Source: Schumannella luteola
GTDB lineage: Bacteria; Actinomycetota; Actinomycetes; Actinomycetales; Microbacteriaceae
NCBI RefSeq assembly: GCF_013408685.1
Contig: NZ_JACBZY010000001.1
Coordinates: 1,240,001 to 1,304,000, forward strand
Length of the DNA stretch: 64,000 nucleotides
Direction of reading: 5' to 3'
This document shows, one piece after another, positions 35,160 to 43,913 of the stretch; position 1 is the first letter of the stretch; the number at the start of each line of letters is the position of its first letter. The notes under the pieces were generated by a model, which worked only from the letters and a program-made list of their open reading frames with translations, did not search any database and was not told where the DNA came from. A program made the position numbers and the translations under genes.

Positions 35160-36350
35160 ATGACGATCACCGCAACCGAGGCCCGCCCGCGCACGCTGCG
35201 CGTCGCCCTCATCGGCGGCGGGCTCATGGCCCGCTCGCACTCCTTCGCCTACAACTCGCTGCCGAGTCTGTTCCCCGAGCTCGGCGTCGTGCCCGAGCTG
35301 TCGATCCTCGCCGACGTCGACGACGAGCGGGCCCGTGCCGCCGCCGCGCAGCTCGGCTTCGCCCGCTTCACGAGCGACTGGCGCGAGGCGGTCACGGCCG
35401 ACGACATCGACGTCGTCGACATCGTGACCCCCAACTCGCTGCACTTCGACATCGCGATGGCCGCGATCGCCGCCGGCAAGCACGTCTACTGCGAGAAGCC
35501 CCTCGCGATCACCGTCGACGAGGCGCGGCGGATGCGCGATGCCGCCCGCGTGGCCGGCGTGCGCACCATCGTCGGATTCTCGTACCTCGGCGGCCCCGGC
35601 ATCCAGCTCGCGAAGCAGTTCGTCGATGACGGCACGCTCGGCGACATCTGGCAGATCAAGTCGCACTTCTTCGCCGACGGCAACGCCGACCCGTCGCTGC
35701 CGCGCACCTGGCACTACGAGCGTGCCAAGGCCGGTCTGGGATCGCTCGGCGACCTCGGCTCGCACGTCATCTCGCTGGTCGAGTTCCTCGGCGGGCCCGT
35801 GGACGAGGTGTTCGGCGAGCTCGCGACCGTCGTGCCCGAGCGCCCCCGCGCGGTCGGCGCGCTCTCCTACGGCTCGAAGGCCGAAGAGGGGGCGCCGCTC
35901 GATCCCGTCGAGAACGACGACATCGCGACCGTCGTCGCCCGCCTCTCGGGCGGCGCCCGCGCCCTGATCGAGACCAGCCGCGTCGCCAACGGGCACTCCT
36001 TCGACCTGGCGCTCGAGATCGTCGGATCGAAGGGATCGCTGCGCTTCAGTCAGCAGGATTCCTACGCGGTCGACCTCTTCCTGCGCGGCGAGCAGGCGCA
36101 GCGCTTCACCGGCACGACGGCGATCACGATGGGCCCGCAGCACGGCGACTACGCCGCGTACTGGCCGTTCGGCGGAGTCACGCTGGGCCTGCACGAGCAG
36201 AAGGCGATCGAGGTGCGCAACCTGTTCCGCGCGATCGTCGAGGGCCACGAGGCCTACCCGTCGTTCGAGCAGGGCGCGAGCGTGGTCGAGGTGCTCGACG
36301 CCGCGCAGCGCTCGAGCGACGAGCGCGTCTGGGTCGACGTCGCCCGCTGA
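35160..36350 (+). CDS. Gfo/Idh/MocA-family oxidoreductase
   Basis: 396 residues. NAD-binding Rossmann domain with LRVALIGGGLMARSH, then the family signature VYCEKPLAITVDEARRM, and a C-terminal beta-sheet domain with GSLGDLGSHVISLVEFLGG providing the catalytic His. Such enzymes oxidise inositols, sugars or amino-sugars with NAD(P). It is divergent from the isomerase operon across the operator at 35041 and ends at a bidirectional terminator. Confidence 0.9.
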   Translation: MTITATEARPRTLRVALIGGGLMARSHSFAYNSLPSLFPELGVVPELSILADVDDERARAAAAQLGFARFTSDWREAVTADDIDVVDIVTPNSLHFDIAMAAIAAGKHVYCEKPLAITVDEARRMRDAARVAGVRTIVGFSYLGGPGIQLAKQFVDDGTLGDIWQIKSHFFADGNADPSLPRTWHYERAKAGLGSLGDLGSHVISLVEFLGGPVDEVFGELATVVPERPRAVGALSYGSKAEEGAPLDPVENDDIATVVARLSGGARALIETSRVANGHSFDLALEIVGSKGSLRFSQQDSYAVDLFLRGEQAQRFTGTTAITMGPQHGDYAAYWPFGGVTLGLHEQKAIEVRNLFRAIVEGHEAYPSFEQGASVVEVLDAAQRSSDERVWVDVAR

Positions 36351-36374
36351 CTGGACGACGGCGTCGGAAACACC

Positions 36375-36411
36375 GAAGCCCCGGCCCCGCGTGAGCGGGA
36401 GCCGGGGCTTC
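36375..36411. terminator. Bidirectional intrinsic terminator
   Basis: GAAGCCCCGGC (36375-36385) pairs perfectly with GCCGGGGCTTC (36401-36411), and a nested CCCGC/GCGGG stem lies inside. It separates the convergent dehydrogenase and isomerase genes. Confidence 0.85.
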
Positions 36412-36440
36412 GTGCATCCGGGATGCGATGCGCGCCGACG

Positions 36441-37298
36441 TCAGGCCGCGATGCCCAGGCGGCGGATGCTCTCGTGGCGCATCCACACGGCGTTCTCGTG
36501 AGCCTTCTCCTCCTGCGAGAAGACGGCGACGGTCGCGATGCCGTCGAACTCGACCTCCTTGAGGGCGGCGAAGAACGCGTCGAGGTCGACCTCGCCCTGG
36601 CCGTAGGGCAGGTGCTGATGCACGGTCGCGTTGGTCTCGGCCGGGTTGAGTAGGTAGCGGCGGCCGCCCGAGGCGCGGTAGTCGAAGCTGTCGGCGAGGT
36701 GCAGGTGCTTGAGGTCCTTGCCCGCGTAGCGCACGATCTCGGCGATGTCGTGGCCCTGGTAGAAAGTGTGCGGCACGCAGTAGAGGAAGCCGACGTTCTT
36801 CGAGTTGAGGCCGCGGATGAAGCGGATCGCCTCGATGCCGTCTTCGATGAAGTCGTCGGGGTGCGGCTCGATGTTGAGCTTGATCCCCTCCTTCTCGAGG
36901 CGGGGCAGGATGACCTCCATCGACTTGAGGAACTGGCCCTCGCTGCGCTCCGACTGCTCGGGGCGGCCCGAGAACTCGGAGTTCATCTGGTCGACGCCGA
37001 GCTCGACCGTGATGTCGATCGAGCGCAGCCATGAGCGCACCGCGGCCTGGCGCTGGTCTTCGTCGGGGCTCGACCAGCGCAGGATCGGCAGCACCGACGC
37101 GATCTGCACGCCGGTCTCCTTCAGCGAGCGCTTGAGCGTCTGCACGAGGTCGTCGTTCGCGCGCGGGTAGAGGTAGAAGGGGAAGAAGTCGTCGCGCTGC
37201 GAGAACTCGATGTACTCGTAGCCGAGCTCGGCGACGGTGCGCACCATCTCGGGGATCGGCAGGTGCCGGAATGGCAGCGGGTCGATGGTGAGTTTCAT
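36441..37298 (-). CDS. Second sugar-phosphate isomerase/epimerase family protein
   Basis: 285 residues, TIM-barrel of the same superfamily as 33948-34955 but not closely similar. Motifs: IKLNIEPHPDDFIEDG, GFLYCVPHTFYQG, LKHLHLADSFDYRASGG. The conserved Glu/His/Asp/His positions suggest a divalent-metal isomerase or epimerase. AGGAG ribosome-binding site. Its promoter contains the operator copy at 37392-37403, so it belongs to the LacI regulon. Confidence 0.85.
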   Translation of the reverse strand: MKLTIDPLPFRHLPIPEMVRTVAELGYEYIEFSQRDDFFPFYLYPRANDDLVQTLKRSLKETGVQIASVLPILRWSSPDEDQRQAAVRSWLRSIDITVELGVDQMNSEFSGRPEQSERSEGQFLKSMEVILPRLEKEGIKLNIEPHPDDFIEDGIEAIRFIRGLNSKNVGFLYCVPHTFYQGHDIAEIVRYAGKDLKHLHLADSFDYRASGGRRYLLNPAETNATVHQHLPYGQGEVDLDAFFAALKEVEFDGIATVAVFSQEEKAHENAVWMRHESIRRLGIAA

Positions 37299-37389
37299 GA
37301 ACGGGCTCCTGGTGTCGTGGATCGCGGCGGCCGAGCTGCGCCGGCGATGGAGATCCGCGCCGGAGCGCGACAGCGCACTCGCAACGCAA

Positions 37390-37417
37390 ACTAGACCGGT
37401 CTAATATGTCCTGTCAA
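37390..37417 (-). promoter_or_regulatory. LacI-type operator inside promoter (copy 2)
   Basis: On the minus strand TTGACA (37412-37417), 16-nt spacer, TCTAGT (37390-37395). The palindrome TAGACCGGTCTA occupies 37392-37403, overlapping the spacer and -10 box, with the same layout as the other two copies. It drives the isomerase at 36441. Confidence 0.85.
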
Positions 37418-37446
37418 ACCCCGACACCTGTCGAGGATATGGCCTA

Positions 37447-37474
37447 TTGACAGAACAAAATAGACCGGTCTAAC
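37447..37474 (+). promoter_or_regulatory. LacI-type operator inside promoter (copy 3)
   Basis: TTGACA (37447-37452), 16-nt spacer, TCTAAC (37469-37474), with the palindrome TAGACCGGTCTA at 37461-37472. It drives the binding protein at 37609 and is back to back with copy 2, so one repressor tetramer could loop between the two sites 69 bp apart. Confidence 0.85.
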
Positions 37475-37608
37475 GTTCGTGGCGGATGCCCGCATCCACC
37501 CACAGCACCATCCCCTCGCATCGCCTCATCCATTCATCGGGCGACAGCAGTGAAGTCGGCCATCCTGGTCGGCACAGCAGCGTCGCTGACAACGAAAGGA
37601 GCTGGGAC

Positions 37609-38661
37609 ATGGTCGTCTCGCTCACCCGCCGCCCGTCTCGTCGCCGCCGAGCCCTGCTCGCGGCCGTCCCCGTCATCGCCGGCCTCACGGTCGCCGCGCT
37701 CGCCGGCTGCACCTCCGGCGGCGCCGGCACCGCGACCGGCACGACCGACGACGACGCCAAGGGCGTCAACATCGTCATCATCGGCGGCGCCAGCGACGAC
37801 GCATTCTTCTCGTCGATCAAGCGCGGTGTCGACGACGCCAAGAAGGTCGTCGAGTCGCACGGCGGCAAGGTCACCTACCTCGCGCTCAAGGACTACAACA
37901 ACATCGGCCCCGACGCCGCCCAGCTCGTGAAGAACGCGCTCGGCCAGAAGCCCAGCCTCATCGCCGTGCCCGACTGGGTGCCCGAGGCCGAGAATCCGGC
38001 CATCAAGTCGGTCGTCGACGCCGGTATCCCGGTCATCCTCTACAACGCAGGCGGCTACGAGGAGGCCGAGAAGGTCGGCGCGCTGACCTACATCGGCACC
38101 GACGAGTACCTGGCCGGCGTGGCCGGCGGCGAGGCGCTCGGCAAGGCCGGCGTGAAGAAGAACGTCTGCGTCAACACCGTGCCCGGTGCGCAGAACCTCG
38201 AAGACCGATGCCGCGGCGTGGCCGACGGACTGAAGAAGAGCGGCGGCGAGTCGACTCAGCTCTCGCTCGCCGGCTCGAGCTACGGAAATCAGACCGCGGT
38301 GTCGCAGGCCATCAAGGCCGCGCTGCAGAAGGACTCCGACGTCGACGGTCTCGCTACGGTCGGCGGTTCCGACGCGGCCGCCGCCCTCGATGCGCTCAAG
38401 CAGTCGGGCGTCGGCGACAAGGTCAAGTACGTGCACTTCAACGTCGACTCCAAGATCCTCGACGCGGTCAAGTCGGGCGTCGCCTACGCGACGATCGACC
38501 AGCAGCCGTACCTGCAGGGCTTCTACGCCGTGTCGGCCGGCTTCCAGTACGTGACCTACGGTCTCGATACCCCGACCAAGCCGATCCTCACCGGCCCGCT
38601 CGTGGTGGATAAGGACAACGTCGACAAGGCCGTGAGCGGCGCCAAGGCCGGCGTGCGCTGA
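37609..38661 (+). CDS. Sugar-binding lipoprotein (RbsB-like periplasmic binding protein)
   Basis: 350 residues from the ATG at 37609, which follows AAAGGAG. An Arg-rich N-terminus, a hydrophobic helix and the lipobox LAGC (Cys34) show a membrane-anchored lipoprotein. The mature part is a type-1 periplasmic binding domain (VIIGGASDDAFFSSIKRGVDDAKK; YIGTDEYLAGVAGGEALG). No ABC ATPase or permease gene lies next to it in this window. It ends at a strong terminator and is under operator copy 3. Confidence 0.9.
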   Translation: MVVSLTRRPSRRRRALLAAVPVIAGLTVAALAGCTSGGAGTATGTTDDDAKGVNIVIIGGASDDAFFSSIKRGVDDAKKVVESHGGKVTYLALKDYNNIGPDAAQLVKNALGQKPSLIAVPDWVPEAENPAIKSVVDAGIPVILYNAGGYEEAEKVGALTYIGTDEYLAGVAGGEALGKAGVKKNVCVNTVPGAQNLEDRCRGVADGLKKSGGESTQLSLAGSSYGNQTAVSQAIKAALQKDSDVDGLATVGGSDAAAALDALKQSGVGDKVKYVHFNVDSKILDAVKSGVAYATIDQQPYLQGFYAVSAGFQYVTYGLDTPTKPILTGPLVVDKDNVDKAVSGAKAGVR

Positions 38662-38669
38662 TCCCGGCG

Positions 38670-38700
38670 GGGGGATGCCCTGGGCGTCTCGGCATCCCCC
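38670..38700 (+). terminator. Intrinsic terminator after the binding protein
   Basis: GGGGGATGCC (38670-38679) pairs perfectly with GGCATCCCCC (38691-38700), followed by TTCTC. It shows that the binding-protein gene is transcribed alone. Confidence 0.8.
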
Positions 38701-38892
38701 TTCTCCCGACGGTGCGGCTGTGGTGGCCGCCGTCGGGGTGCGGAGGCGGCCACGCAGGGCCGCCGATGGTGCGGCGGGCGCCGGGCGGGAGACCGTGCCG
38801 GCGCCCGCTGTGGTCGCTCCCGAGTGAGGGGCCCGCCGACGCCGCACGTGGCAGACGGCCGGAATGGATCGTGACGAGGTCAGGGGGCCGAC

Positions 38893-39093
38893 ATGGCTGA
38901 GGGACTCGCGCTCGCCGAGGGCGACATCTTCGAGATCGACCGCACCGCGGGAGATCGCGTCGCGGTGATCGCCCGAGGAGGCGACGACGCATCGCGCGTC
39001 CGTCGCCTCACCATCGAGGGCAGCTCGGCCCGGCAGCGGGAGGTCCTCATCGACGAGCTGATCGCCGCGCTCATCGAACTGCGCGATGCCTGA
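38893..39093 (+). CDS. Small hypothetical protein (66 aa)
   Basis: 66 residues, ATG preceded by AGGGGG at a plausible spacing. The N-terminal half has beta-like DIFEIDRTAGDRVAVIARGG and the C-terminal half is an amphipathic helix (REVLIDELIAALIELRDA). Codon use is that of the genome. No family recognised. It lies between the binding protein and a dehydrogenase, and 38701-38892 holds nothing I can identify. Confidence 0.5.
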   Translation: MAEGLALAEGDIFEIDRTAGDRVAVIARGGDDASRVRRLTIEGSSARQREVLIDELIAALIELRDA

Positions 39094-39154
39094 CCTCCGG
39101 GCTCCGGCGCTCGAATCAGAGCCGTGAACGCCTCGACGACGAAGGGACAACGCT

Positions 39155-40192
39155 GTGAAAAGCCGAGAGCACATCCGTATCGCCGTGATCGGCGCCGGGA
39201 CGATGGGTCTCGACCACATCCGTCGGCTCACTCGTTCGACGAGGGGCGCCGAGGTCGTCGCCGTGATCGAGCCGGATGCGGGGCGCGGTGCGGTGGGTGT
39301 CGAGAGCTCAGAGGGTTCGGCGGTGTGGCATCCGGATCTGACGAGCGCGATCGCGGACGGCGGCATCGATGCCGCCGTCGTCGCCTCACCGGGCGCCTTC
39401 CACGAGGCGGCGCTGCACGAACTGCTCGACGCGGGGCTGCCGACGCTGTGCGAGAAGCCCCTGACCCTCGATGCCGTGAGCGCTCGCCGGGTCGTCGATC
39501 ACGAGATCGCGATCGGGCGCCGGCTGATCTCGGTCGGGTTCCATCGTCGCTTCGACGACGGCTACCGCGCGCTCCGCTCGGTCGCGCGCGCCGCCGCGTT
39601 CGGCGATCTGCTGCTGCTGCACTGCCGGCACCGCAATCCCGACCTGCCTCCGGGCTGGGATGACGCGCTTCTGATCGAGGATGCTGCCGCGCACGAGATG
39701 GACATCGTCGCGTGGCTCGCGGGTGAGCCGGTCGTCTCGGTCGAGGTGCGGCGCGGCAAGAGCAGTCGCCATGCGCGGGACGGCGTGAGCGATCCGATCA
39801 TGCTGCTGTTGCGCACCGAATCGGGAGTGCTCGCCGACGTCGAGATCAACATGAGCTCGCAGGCGGCCTACCAGGTCGCGACCGAAGCCGTGTTCGAGGC
39901 GGGCAGCGTCGTCGCGGACGCCCCCGAGGGGCCTACGACCCTGCACGACGGCCGTCGCCATCGCGCGGTCGACCGCTCGTACGTCGGGCGATTCGCAGCC
40001 GCCTACGACCGTGAGTTCCAGGAGTGGGTGGACGGTCTTCGTGGTGTCGGCGACGGGTGGACGGGTGCATCGGCCTGGGATGGCCTGCTCACCGTCGCCC
40101 TGTGCGAGGCGGGCATCGCGGCGGCGCGCTCGGGTGCGCGCGCGGACGTCGTGGTCGAGCAGCGCCCCTCGATCTACGTGACGCTCCCCTGA
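39155..40192 (+). CDS. Gfo/Idh/MocA-family oxidoreductase (inositol-dehydrogenase-like)
   Basis: 345 residues, GTG start after AAGGGA. Rossmann motif IRIAVIGAGTMGLDHIRRL, signature PTLCEKPLTLDAVSARR and catalytic region LLIEDAAAHEMDIVAWLAGE are typical of IolG-like inositol 2-dehydrogenases. It lacks an operator palindrome upstream, unlike the other polyol genes. It converges with a TetR gene. Confidence 0.88.
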   Translation: MKSREHIRIAVIGAGTMGLDHIRRLTRSTRGAEVVAVIEPDAGRGAVGVESSEGSAVWHPDLTSAIADGGIDAAVVASPGAFHEAALHELLDAGLPTLCEKPLTLDAVSARRVVDHEIAIGRRLISVGFHRRFDDGYRALRSVARAAAFGDLLLLHCRHRNPDLPPGWDDALLIEDAAAHEMDIVAWLAGEPVVSVEVRRGKSSRHARDGVSDPIMLLLRTESGVLADVEINMSSQAAYQVATEAVFEAGSVVADAPEGPTTLHDGRRHRAVDRSYVGRFAAAYDREFQEWVDGLRGVGDGWTGASAWDGLLTVALCEAGIAAARSGARADVVVEQRPSIYVTLP

Positions 40193-40241
40193 CGGCCCGC
40201 CGGCGCACCGCAGCCGGGTCGCAGCCGGGTCGTCGGCGGGC

Positions 40242-40805
40242 TCAGGCGCCGGGCGACACCGCCGCGACGGCGCGCTCGACGCCCCAGTCCCACGCCGCGT
40301 CCAGGTCGCCGCCCATCTGCAGCGAGTCGCTCAGGCGCATCGTGAGGTAGCCGTTCGCCCACGCGGTGAGAAAGCGCGCGGCGTCGAGCGCGTGCGCGGC
40401 GCCGACGAGGGCGGCCGTCGCGGCGAGCAGCGGGGCGAGACTGCGCTCGAGATCGTCCGGGGTGGGGCGCGGAACGCCCTCGGCGACGCCGAAGACGAGC
40501 CCGTAGCCCTGCGGATTGGCGAGCGCGAAGGTGCGCAGCGCATCCAGCTGGCGGCGGATGGAACGGGTCGCGTCGGCGGGGTCGGCCGCTGCCTCGACGC
40601 GGTCGTTGAGCTCGTCGACGGTCGCCGCGACGACGGCGGCGAGCAGGGCGCGTCGGTCGCGCACGTGCTTGTAGAGGCTCGGCGAGCGCACGCCGACGCG
40701 CTCGGCGACGGCGCTCATCGTGACGGCATCCGGTCCGCCGGATTCGAGCAGGGCCCGGGCGGCGGCGACGACCTGGTCGATGCCGGTCTTCGGCGGGGTC
40801 GGCAT
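40242..40805 (-). CDS. TetR-family regulator (WHG C-terminal type)
   Basis: 187 residues, AGGAG site upstream. HTH: GPDAVTMSAVAERVGVRSPSLYKHVRDRRALL. The C-terminal part, with FALANPQGYGLVFG and WANGYLTMRLSD, matches the WHG-type ligand domain. It is divergent from an MBL-fold hydrolase, with an AT-rich palindrome between them. Confidence 0.88.
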   Translation of the reverse strand: MPTPPKTGIDQVVAAARALLESGGPDAVTMSAVAERVGVRSPSLYKHVRDRRALLAAVVAATVDELNDRVEAAADPADATRSIRRQLDALRTFALANPQGYGLVFGVAEGVPRPTPDDLERSLAPLLAATAALVGAAHALDAARFLTAWANGYLTMRLSDSLQMGGDLDAAWDWGVERAVAAVSPGA

Positions 40806-40869
40806 GGATGGGGCTCCTGTTCGTCGCTGTCACGGTATCCGTGCGGGGTATCCGTGCTTGACGGATGTC

Positions 40870-40894
40870 TGATAGCTAATTATCTTAGCCATCA
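40870..40894. promoter_or_regulatory. TetR operator overlapping -10 and start of the MBL gene
   Basis: TGATAGCTAA-TTATC-TTAGCCATCA is an inverted repeat with 9 of 10 positions symmetrical. It covers the likely -10 (TATCTT, 40881-40886) and reaches the first base of the ATG at 40894. Confidence 0.65.
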
Positions 40895-41616
40895 TGCAGC
40901 TCGCACCGGGACTCCACCGCATCGGCAACGACATCGTCGCCGCCCACCTCCTCGTCGCCGCCGAGGGCATCACGCTCGTCGACGCCGCCCTGCCGGGCCA
41001 CTACTCCGACCTCCGCCGTGAGCTCGACGCGCTCGACCGGCCGATCACCGACGTCCGCGGCATCGTGCTCACGCACGGCGACAGCGACCACATCGGCTTC
41101 GCCGAGCGTCTGCGCAGTGAGCTCGGCATCCCCGTCTTCATCGGAGCGGGGGATGCCGACCGCGCCCGCGGTGCGAAGCCGCCGGCCACGCCGAAGGATG
41201 CGATGAAGCTCGGCCCGACCCTCGGCTTCGCCGCCTACGGCCTGCGCAAGGGCATGGTGCGCATCCCGCCGCTGAAGGAGGTCGTGCCGGTCGCCGACGG
41301 CGACGTGCTCGACCTGCCCGGCGCACCCGTCGTGATCGGGATGCCCGGGCACTCGCCGGGCAGCATCGCCGTGCTCGCGCCGGCGCAGCGCGCCGTGTTC
41401 GTCGGCGACGAGCTCACGACACGGCACGTGCTGACAGGAGTCGAGGGGCCGCAGCCGGCGCCGTTCACCGACGACCAGCACGACTCCTCGGTGTCGCTCG
41501 ACAAGCTGCGCGGACTCGACGTCGACTGGGTGATCCCGGGTCACGGCGCTCCCTGGCGCGGCGGTCCGGACGCGCTGATCGACGCCTACCGGGCCGCGGA
41601 GGCGGCGCGCGTCTGA
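40894..41616 (+). CDS. Metallo-beta-lactamase-fold hydrolase
   Basis: 240 residues. Metal motif LTHGDSDHIGF, a later His in GMPGHSPGSIAV, Asp in FVGDELTT and His in IPGHGAPW. The family covers glyoxalase II, lactonase and related thiol- or ester-cleaving enzymes. No Shine-Dalgarno; probably leaderless. Controlled most likely by the divergent TetR. Confidence 0.88.
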   Translation: MQLAPGLHRIGNDIVAAHLLVAAEGITLVDAALPGHYSDLRRELDALDRPITDVRGIVLTHGDSDHIGFAERLRSELGIPVFIGAGDADRARGAKPPATPKDAMKLGPTLGFAAYGLRKGMVRIPPLKEVVPVADGDVLDLPGAPVVIGMPGHSPGSIAVLAPAQRAVFVGDELTTRHVLTGVEGPQPAPFTDDQHDSSVSLDKLRGLDVDWVIPGHGAPWRGGPDALIDAYRAAEAARV

Positions 41617-41634
41617 GTCGCGCGCTCGCGGGTA

Positions 41635-41664
41635 TTGCGTAATCATGACGGACGCACTTATCGT
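41635..41664 (+). promoter_or_regulatory. Candidate promoter of the kynurenine operon
   Basis: TTGCGT (41635-41640), 18-nt spacer, TATCGT (41659-41664), about 50 nt before the GTG of the dioxygenase. The region contains an AATCATGACGG stretch but no clear palindrome. Confidence 0.4.
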
Positions 41665-41716
41665 GCAACACGGATGAACCGGCGCAGGGTGCGGGCCGCG
41701 CATCCGTGGAGGCTCC

Positions 41717-42622
41717 GTGAGCACGCACGACGACCGATCCACCGACAGCGCGGCTGCGAGCGCGACGGACAGCGCGGCCAACGACAACACCCGTCCGCTC
41801 GAGGCCGGCATCGTCACCGACCTGAGCGACCGGATGAGCTACGGCGGCTACCTGCAGCTCGACACGCTGCTCGCCGCGCAGCTGCCGGTGAGCGTGCCCG
41901 AGCACCACGACGAGCTGCTGTTCATCGTGCAGCACCAGACGACCGAGCTGTGGCTGAAGCTCGTCATCCACGAACTGGATGACGCCCGGCGCCTCCTCGC
42001 GGCCGACGACCTGCGCGGCGCGCTCAAGCGCATCGCCCGCATCAAGCACATCCAGGAGGTGCTGACGCAGCAGTGGAGCGTGCTCGCGACGCTCACGCCG
42101 ACCGAGTACGCCGAGTTCCGCGGTTCGCTCGGCAGCTCGTCCGGCTTCCAGTCGGCGCAGTACCGCGCGGTCGAGTTCGGCCTGGGCAACAAGAACGCGA
42201 AGATGCTGCGGGTGTTCGATGCCGAGCCCGCGAACCGCGAGCTGCTCGAGCGGGAGCTGAAACGGCCGAGCCTCTACGATGAGTTCCTGCGTCTCCTCGC
42301 GCGACGCGGGTACGCCGTCCCCGCCGACATCGTCGACCGCGATGTCACGGTCGCGCACGTGCTCGACGAGCGGATCGTGGATCTCTTCGAGACCGTCTAC
42401 CGCGACGCCGAGACGCACTGGGACGTCTACGAGAGCTGCGAAGAGCTCGTCGACCTCGAGGACAACTTCCAGTTCTGGCGCTTCCGGCACCTGCGCACCG
42501 TCGGCCGTACGATCGGCGGCAAGATCGGCACCGGCGGATCGAGCGGTGCGGACTTCCTGGCGCGGGCGCTGAACCTCACGTTCTTCCCTGAGATGTACGC
42601 GGTGCGGACGCGCCTTGGCTGA
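41717..42622 (+). CDS. kynA: Tryptophan 2,3-dioxygenase
   Basis: 301 residues, GTG start after GGAGG. It is the haem enzyme that opens the indole ring of L-tryptophan to N-formylkynurenine. Family signatures: SYGGYLQLDTLL, ELLFIVQHQTTELWLKL, the distal RGSLGSSSGFQSAQYR, the haem-ligand region FRHLRTVGRTIG and the GTGGSSGADFL loop. An extra Ala/Asp-rich 35-residue N-terminus precedes the domain. It overlaps the next gene by 8 bp. Confidence 0.96.
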   Translation: MSTHDDRSTDSAAASATDSAANDNTRPLEAGIVTDLSDRMSYGGYLQLDTLLAAQLPVSVPEHHDELLFIVQHQTTELWLKLVIHELDDARRLLAADDLRGALKRIARIKHIQEVLTQQWSVLATLTPTEYAEFRGSLGSSSGFQSAQYRAVEFGLGNKNAKMLRVFDAEPANRELLERELKRPSLYDEFLRLLARRGYAVPADIVDRDVTVAHVLDERIVDLFETVYRDAETHWDVYESCEELVDLEDNFQFWRFRHLRTVGRTIGGKIGTGGSSGADFLARALNLTFFPEMYAVRTRLG

Positions 42623-43913
42623 GCGCTCGCGCGCGCTCTCGGGCCCGGCCGGCGCGGATGCGCGCTCCGCGCGACTCGTGCGCGCCGACCTCGCCCGCGT
42701 CGACGGCCGCTGGCAGCGCGACGTGCTCTTCGCGGTCGGCGCCGACCGCATCCACCCGGCTTCGGTCGTCGACCTCGCCCGCGCGGAGGCCGCCGGCATC
42801 GATCCGGCCGCGGCGCCGCGGCTGCGGGCGGCCGTGCTGCCGCCGATCACCGACGCGCACGTGCACGTCGGTCTGACCGAGCTCGCCGACCGGCCCTCCG
42901 GGTCGCTCGCGCGGGTGCTCGATCTGGGCTGGGATCCGGCGCAGATCGTCGCGCGGGCGGCGGCGGCCGACGCAGCCTCCGGCTTCACGCGCACGGAGGT
43001 CCGCTTCGCGGGCGCGTTCCTCACGGCGCCGGGCGGCTATCCGTCGACGCGCGGCTGGGCTCCGCCGGGGTCGGTGGTCGGCGTCGCCGCGCCGGTCGAG
43101 GCGGACGCCGTCGTCGCGACCCAGGTCGCACTCGGCGCCGACGTGATCAAGGTGACGCTCAACGCGGATGCCGGCCCGGTTCACGACGACGCGACGCTCG
43201 AGGCGATCGTCGCGGCTGCGCGGCGTCGGCGGCGCCCCGTGATCGCGCACGTCGAGGGCGTCGGCCAGGCCGAGCGCGCCGGACGCGCCGGGGTCAGCGC
43301 GCTCGCGCATGCGCCCTTCACCGAGCGCCTCGACGACGCCCTGCTGGCGTGGATGGCGGGGGCGGGCCTGCGCTGGATCGCGACCCTCGACATCCACGAG
43401 CGCGGCCGCGGCGCCGGCACGGATGCGCTCGACACCGCCCTCGACAACACCCGCCGCTTCGTCGCCGCGGGCGGCACGGTCGTCTACGGAACCGACGCGG
43501 GCAACGACCTCGGCCACGGCGAGCTCGAGCCGCGCGAACTGAAGCTGCTGGGCTCGGCCGGCCTCAGCGCCGTCGCCCTGCTCGACGCCCTCGACAGCCG
43601 GGGCCTGCTGCCGACCTGGGGAGCCACGGTCTCCCTGCTGCCGAGTGACGCCGCGACGCACGCCGCGCTCGGCGCGGATGCAGCCCTGTCCGTCGGCACC
43701 GCCCCGTCGGCCCGCACCACCCCGCCGGCTCGCGCCACCCTGCGCGCCGACGACGAGCACCGCCCCACCATTGACCCGCGCTCGCACGCCGCCCCGCGTG
43801 ATGCCGGCACCGAACCCGGCCGACTCGCGACCCCCGACCTCGCCGAGCTCATCCCGACCCTGCTCGGCGCGCGCCCCGTGCACGCCGCCCACCTCGAGGA
43901 GCACCTCTCGTGA
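42615..43913 (+). CDS. Amidohydrolase-family protein between kynA and kynU
   Basis: 432 residues, TTG start overlapping the dioxygenase stop. It has the metal-dependent amidohydrolase fold: TDAHVHVG (His82, His84), a Lys in VIKVTLN, His in VIAHVEG and ALAHAPF, and Asp in YGTDAGND, the imidazolonepropionase-like pattern. The usual kynurenine formamidase is of the KynB cyclase or alpha/beta-hydrolase type and none is seen here. By position this enzyme may hydrolyse N-formylkynurenine (inference). A disordered Thr/Ala/Arg-rich insertion lies at about residues 355-395. Confidence 0.85.
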   Translation: MAERSRALSGPAGADARSARLVRADLARVDGRWQRDVLFAVGADRIHPASVVDLARAEAAGIDPAAAPRLRAAVLPPITDAHVHVGLTELADRPSGSLARVLDLGWDPAQIVARAAAADAASGFTRTEVRFAGAFLTAPGGYPSTRGWAPPGSVVGVAAPVEADAVVATQVALGADVIKVTLNADAGPVHDDATLEAIVAAARRRRRPVIAHVEGVGQAERAGRAGVSALAHAPFTERLDDALLAWMAGAGLRWIATLDIHERGRGAGTDALDTALDNTRRFVAAGGTVVYGTDAGNDLGHGELEPRELKLLGSAGLSAVALLDALDSRGLLPTWGATVSLLPSDAATHAALGADAALSVGTAPSARTTPPARATLRADDEHRPTIDPRSHAAPRDAGTEPGRLATPDLAELIPTLLGARPVHAAHLEEHLS

